From the NCBI GenBank assembly GCA_001768515.1, contig MEOA01000009.1, forward strand, positions 78,435 through 142,434: 64,000 nt of DNA, in the 5' to 3' direction. Each line of letters begins with the position of its first letter. Within the stretch, counting starts at the first letter, position 1. This document shows, one piece after another, positions 61,789 to 64,000 of this stretch. The notes under the pieces were generated by a model, which did not search any database, had not been told where the DNA came from, and worked only from the letters and a program-made list of their open reading frames with translations. Source of the stretch: Bacteroidetes bacterium GWE2_42_24 (GTDB lineage Bacteria > Bacteroidota > Bacteroidia > Bacteroidales > TTA-H9). Position numbers and translations under genes: made by a program.

Positions 61789-63066
61789 ATGGAACATAGA
61801 ATTTGCATGATTGGCCTCGGTTATGTGGGGCTGCCCCTCGCGGTTGAATTCGCGAAACACTACCCTGTTGTTGGATTCGATATCCACCAGGGACGTGTGG
61901 ATGAATTGAATACTGGTCACGACTCAACACTGGAAGTTGATGATGAAAACCTGCGGTCGGTACTCACTATGCAACAACCTGTCGGCAAGGGGCTGTTCCT
62001 GACGACAAAGCTTGACGATATACGTGTATGCAACACCTATATTGTCACGGTGCCCACTCCTGTCGATAAAAACAACCGGCCTGACCTCACCCCGCTCATC
62101 AAGGCCTCAGAATCCATTGGCAGGGTGATCCATAAAGGCGACATCGTCATCTACGAATCGACCGTTTATCCCGGCTGCACCGAGGAGGACTGCCTGCCGG
62201 TAATCGAACGCGTATCGGGAATGAAGCTTAACGACGGCTTCTTCGCAGGCTACTCGCCTGAGCGTATTAATCCGGGCGACAAGGAACATACCGTTACCAC
62301 CATCTTTAAGGTCACCTCAGGCTCTACTCCCGAGATTGCCGAGGTGGTCGACCAGCTCTACAAGCGTGTCATCAAAGCAGGAACGCATAAAGCGCCGAGT
62401 ATCAAGGTGGCCGAATCGGCAAAAGTGATCGAGAATTCACAGCGTGACATCAATATCGCTTTTGTGAACGAACTCGCCCGCATCTGTGCCCACCTCAACA
62501 TCGATACCCATGATGTACTCGAAGCCGCCGGCACCAAATGGAACTTTCTGAAGTTCTCGCCCGGACTGGTTGGTGGTCACTGTATAGGCGTCGACCCTTA
62601 TTATATGGCACAGAGAGCTCAGGAGGCAGGTTATCACCCCGAGATTATCCTCGCCGGACGACGGATGAACGATGGAATGGGAGCATGGATTGCCTCACAG
62701 ATTGTGAAGCTGATGATCAGGCGTGACCTGCCGGTCAACAACGCCCGCGCCCTCGTGCTGGGCATCACCTTCAAAGAAAACTGCCCCGACATCCGCAACA
62801 CTAAGGTGGTCGATGTGGTGCATGAACTCGAAGCTTTCGGTGTCAGGGTAGATATATATGACCCATGGGCATTGCCTGCCCCGGTTATGCACGAATACAA
62901 CCTAAAACTTGCCCCTTCCTTCAATCTGGCCGATTATGATGCCATTGTACTCGCTGTTTCACACAGAGAATTTAAAGACTTTGACCTCAGCGAACGAAAA
63001 GACGGCAGCGTGGTATACGACATCAAGAGCTTCTGGCCCAAAGAATCAGTTGATGGGAGGCTGTAG
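61789..63066 (+). CDS. UDP-N-acetylhexosamine 6-dehydrogenase (TviB/WbpA type)
   Basis: A 425-residue nucleotide-sugar dehydrogenase that oxidises UDP-GlcNAc or UDP-GalNAc to the uronic acid for capsule or O-antigen. The NAD motif is GLGYVGLP (9-16), with YSPERINPGD (155-164) and the catalytic cysteine C265 in GGHCIGVDPYYM. The preceding GTKWNFLKF stretch is typical of the N-acetylhexosamine-specific group rather than UDP-glucose dehydrogenases. Third-position G/C is clearly higher than in flanking genes, a possible sign of transfer. Confidence 0.92.
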   Translation: MEHRICMIGLGYVGLPLAVEFAKHYPVVGFDIHQGRVDELNTGHDSTLEVDDENLRSVLTMQQPVGKGLFLTTKLDDIRVCNTYIVTVPTPVDKNNRPDLTPLIKASESIGRVIHKGDIVIYESTVYPGCTEEDCLPVIERVSGMKLNDGFFAGYSPERINPGDKEHTVTTIFKVTSGSTPEIAEVVDQLYKRVIKAGTHKAPSIKVAESAKVIENSQRDINIAFVNELARICAHLNIDTHDVLEAAGTKWNFLKFSPGLVGGHCIGVDPYYMAQRAQEAGYHPEIILAGRRMNDGMGAWIASQIVKLMIRRDLPVNNARALVLGITFKENCPDIRNTKVVDVVHELEAFGVRVDIYDPWALPAPVMHEYNLKLAPSFNLADYDAIVLAVSHREFKDFDLSERKDGSVVYDIKSFWPKESVDGRL

Positions 63067-63077
63067 CTGTTAGCAGG

Positions 63078-63150
63078 AGGCTTTAACTTTGACCTTGGCA
63101 TTGGCTTTAGCTTTGACTTAATTTTAACCCTGGCTTTAGCGATGGCTATT
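63078..63150. repeat. Mosaic GGCTTTAGC-type repeat
   Basis: Overlapping words such as CTTTGACCTTGGC, TTGGCTTTAGCTTTGAC and GGCTTTAGCGATGGC recur within this stretch and resemble 56778-56836 and 59150-59190. Looks like a degenerate low-complexity family. Confidence 0.45.
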
Positions 63151-63215
63151 GGGATGCTGACACGAGATGATGGTAGCGCGATGTTTATAAGGAGATCAGG
63201 ACAGTTAAAGACTTC

Positions 63216-63260
63216 TTCTCTGTGAAACTCTGTGTCCCCTCAGTATTTCTCTGTGTAATT
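63216..63260. repeat. CTCTGTG low-complexity repeat
   Basis: TCTCTGTG/ACTCTGTG words recur four times in 45 bases. Repeats of this wording are found scattered in intergenic DNA of several environmental Bacteroidota; no function is assigned. Confidence 0.45.
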
Positions 63261-63345
63261 TTACCGTGACCAGAATCTTTATAGATGGCTTTCAGGAGTC
63301 AAAGCTATACCCAACATCTTCTTCTTAACTCAAAACAACTTTTCT

Positions 63346-63795
63346 GTGAATACAACTTTCCGAGCATATTTAACTCCTAAGATAATCGCCGGCGGCATCT
63401 TTACCGATACCCGCGGGGCCATTTATCATGTAAATGATTTTCGGGTGGAGGACTTCTGCCGTTTCTACGTGATTGAACATGGCGAAACGGAGGTTCTCAG
63501 AGCCTGGCAGGGGCACAGGGGTGAGGTGAAAGCCTTTTATGTCGTGAAGGGGGCATTTACAGTGAATGCCGTCAGAATTGAAGACCCTGAGAATCCCGAC
63601 CCCGATGCCGAACCGTGGGTATTCAGGCTGTCAGAAGAGGAGAGTAAGGTGCTGGTTCTTCCCGACAGATACGCCAATGGCTTTCAGGCTACACTACCCG
63701 GCTCAAAGATGATCGTGTTCTCGAATCTCAAGCTGGATGACTCAAACAGCGACATCATCCGCTTCCCGGCTGACTACTGGGTGTTCAGTAAATAG
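63346..63795 (+). CDS. RmlC-like sugar epimerase (cupin)
   Basis: A 149-residue single-domain cupin of the dTDP-4-dehydrorhamnose 3,5-epimerase-like or sugar-ketoisomerase group: FTDTRGAIYHVNDF, RAWQGHRGEVKAFYVVKG and LVLPDRYANGFQAT, the latter typical of RmlC-like capsule enzymes. The start must be a GTG (63346) since no ATG is available at the right place. Likely modifies the sugar made in this polysaccharide locus, whose further genes lie beyond the window. Confidence 0.82.
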   Translation: MNTTFRAYLTPKIIAGGIFTDTRGAIYHVNDFRVEDFCRFYVIEHGETEVLRAWQGHRGEVKAFYVVKGAFTVNAVRIEDPENPDPDAEPWVFRLSEEESKVLVLPDRYANGFQATLPGSKMIVFSNLKLDDSNSDIIRFPADYWVFSK

Positions 63796-64000
63796 CAAGA
63801 AAAATAGCGTCCACAGTAGAGCGCGAAAGCAATTCGTCAAATTCGTTCAATTCGTGGATAAAAGAGATATCGTCCACGAATTACACGAATTCACACGAAT
63901 CAGGACGAAGAAGAAATTAGTGGACAAGAAAAGCAGCGTCCACAGAAAAGCGCGAAAGCAATTCGTCAAATTCGTACAATTCGTGGATAAAGAGATATCG
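63796..64000. repeat. 129-bp-period tandem repeat at the window end
   Basis: A 77-base unit (63796-63872) recurs at 63925-64000 with about half a dozen differences, separated by 52 bases of CACGAATT-rich DNA (63873-63924). The second unit reaches the window edge, so further copies may follow. Words such as AATTCGTGGA recur in both units and in the separator. Confidence 0.85.

Noticed and set aside
63796..64000. CRISPR array or insertion-sequence ends
   Set aside because: Only two long units with a related separator, no terminal inverted repeats and no transposase frame.
1..64000. tRNA, rRNA or other structured RNA genes
   Set aside because: No sequence with a T-loop/anticodon arrangement or rRNA signature was seen by eye; a covariance-model search would be the decisive test.

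Overview
The window looks like a chromosomal segment of a Bacteroidota bacterium, probably Bacteroidales-like; the rank is inferred from gene content. Evidence: type IX secretion genes (a PorW/SprE-type TPR lipoprotein, PorT, and a secreted protein with a C-terminal sorting domain), a bactofilin, DUF4296, an UpxY-type NusG paralogue heading a surface-polysaccharide locus, LPS/Kdo/heptose genes, a menaquinone methyltransferase, and many exact matches to the Bacteroidota -7 element TAnnTTTG upstream of genes. No tRNA, rRNA, CRISPR array or transposase gene was found.

Layout. 1-6.6 kb (minus strand): 5' part of fabD, a Bax-inhibitor-1 membrane protein, folE, a 6-pyruvoyl-tetrahydropterin synthase family gene, atpI/atpZ-like genes, bactofilin, and the T9SS lipoprotein PorW/SprE. 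6.8-12 kb (plus): M23 peptidase, dxr, rseP, deoC, a small membrane protein, a lipoprotein. 12.4-15.7 kb (minus): DUF4296 lipoprotein, OmpH/Skp, RecQ. 16.2-25.3 kb: kdsD, lptB, convergent pssA, a conserved hypothetical, queA, tatA, mobA, a possible ECF-type S/T fusion, an AI-2E family permease and a SPASM radical-SAM protein.

25.3-36.3 kb: a 0.9 kb gene-poor stretch, then a ten-kilobase cluster for leucine/isovalerate breakdown: two enoyl-CoA hydratases, both subunits of a methylcrotonyl-CoA-type carboxylase, an acyl-CoA dehydrogenase, HMG-CoA lyase, both subunits of a 3-oxoacid CoA-transferase, and a second HMG-CoA-lyase-like protein whose signature cysteine is replaced by glutamine. About 10-15 kb further on (44.6-51.2 kb, minus) lies a complete E1-alpha/E1-beta/E2/E3 2-oxoacid dehydrogenase with a lipoate-ligase-like gene, which could supply the acyl-CoA substrates. 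Its E3 has an eroded NAD-binding motif.

36.3-44.5 kb: a TPR sensor kinase/LuxR regulator pair, a secreted beta-propeller T9SS cargo, a methyltransferase, a glyoxalase-fold protein and a MacB/FtsX-type permease. 51.5-59.1 kb: an outer-membrane-like orphan, a conserved hypothetical, porT-ubiE, a heptose kinase, an aminotransferase, and ispF on the plus strand. 59.1-64 kb: a repeat-rich 1.1 kb intergenic region with a palindromic promoter, then the start of a surface-polysaccharide locus (wHTH/nucleotidyltransferase-like regulator, UpxY antiterminator, nucleotide-sugar dehydrogenase, sugar epimerase) ending in a 129-bp-period tandem repeat.

The least explained signals are two matching elements of four 11-bp units (45.58 kb and 59.36 kb), several promoters only about 10-12 bases from the start codon (which move some gene starts inward), the promoter buried in a palindrome upstream of the polysaccharide locus, and the active-site departures in the leucine and 2-oxoacid dehydrogenase clusters.
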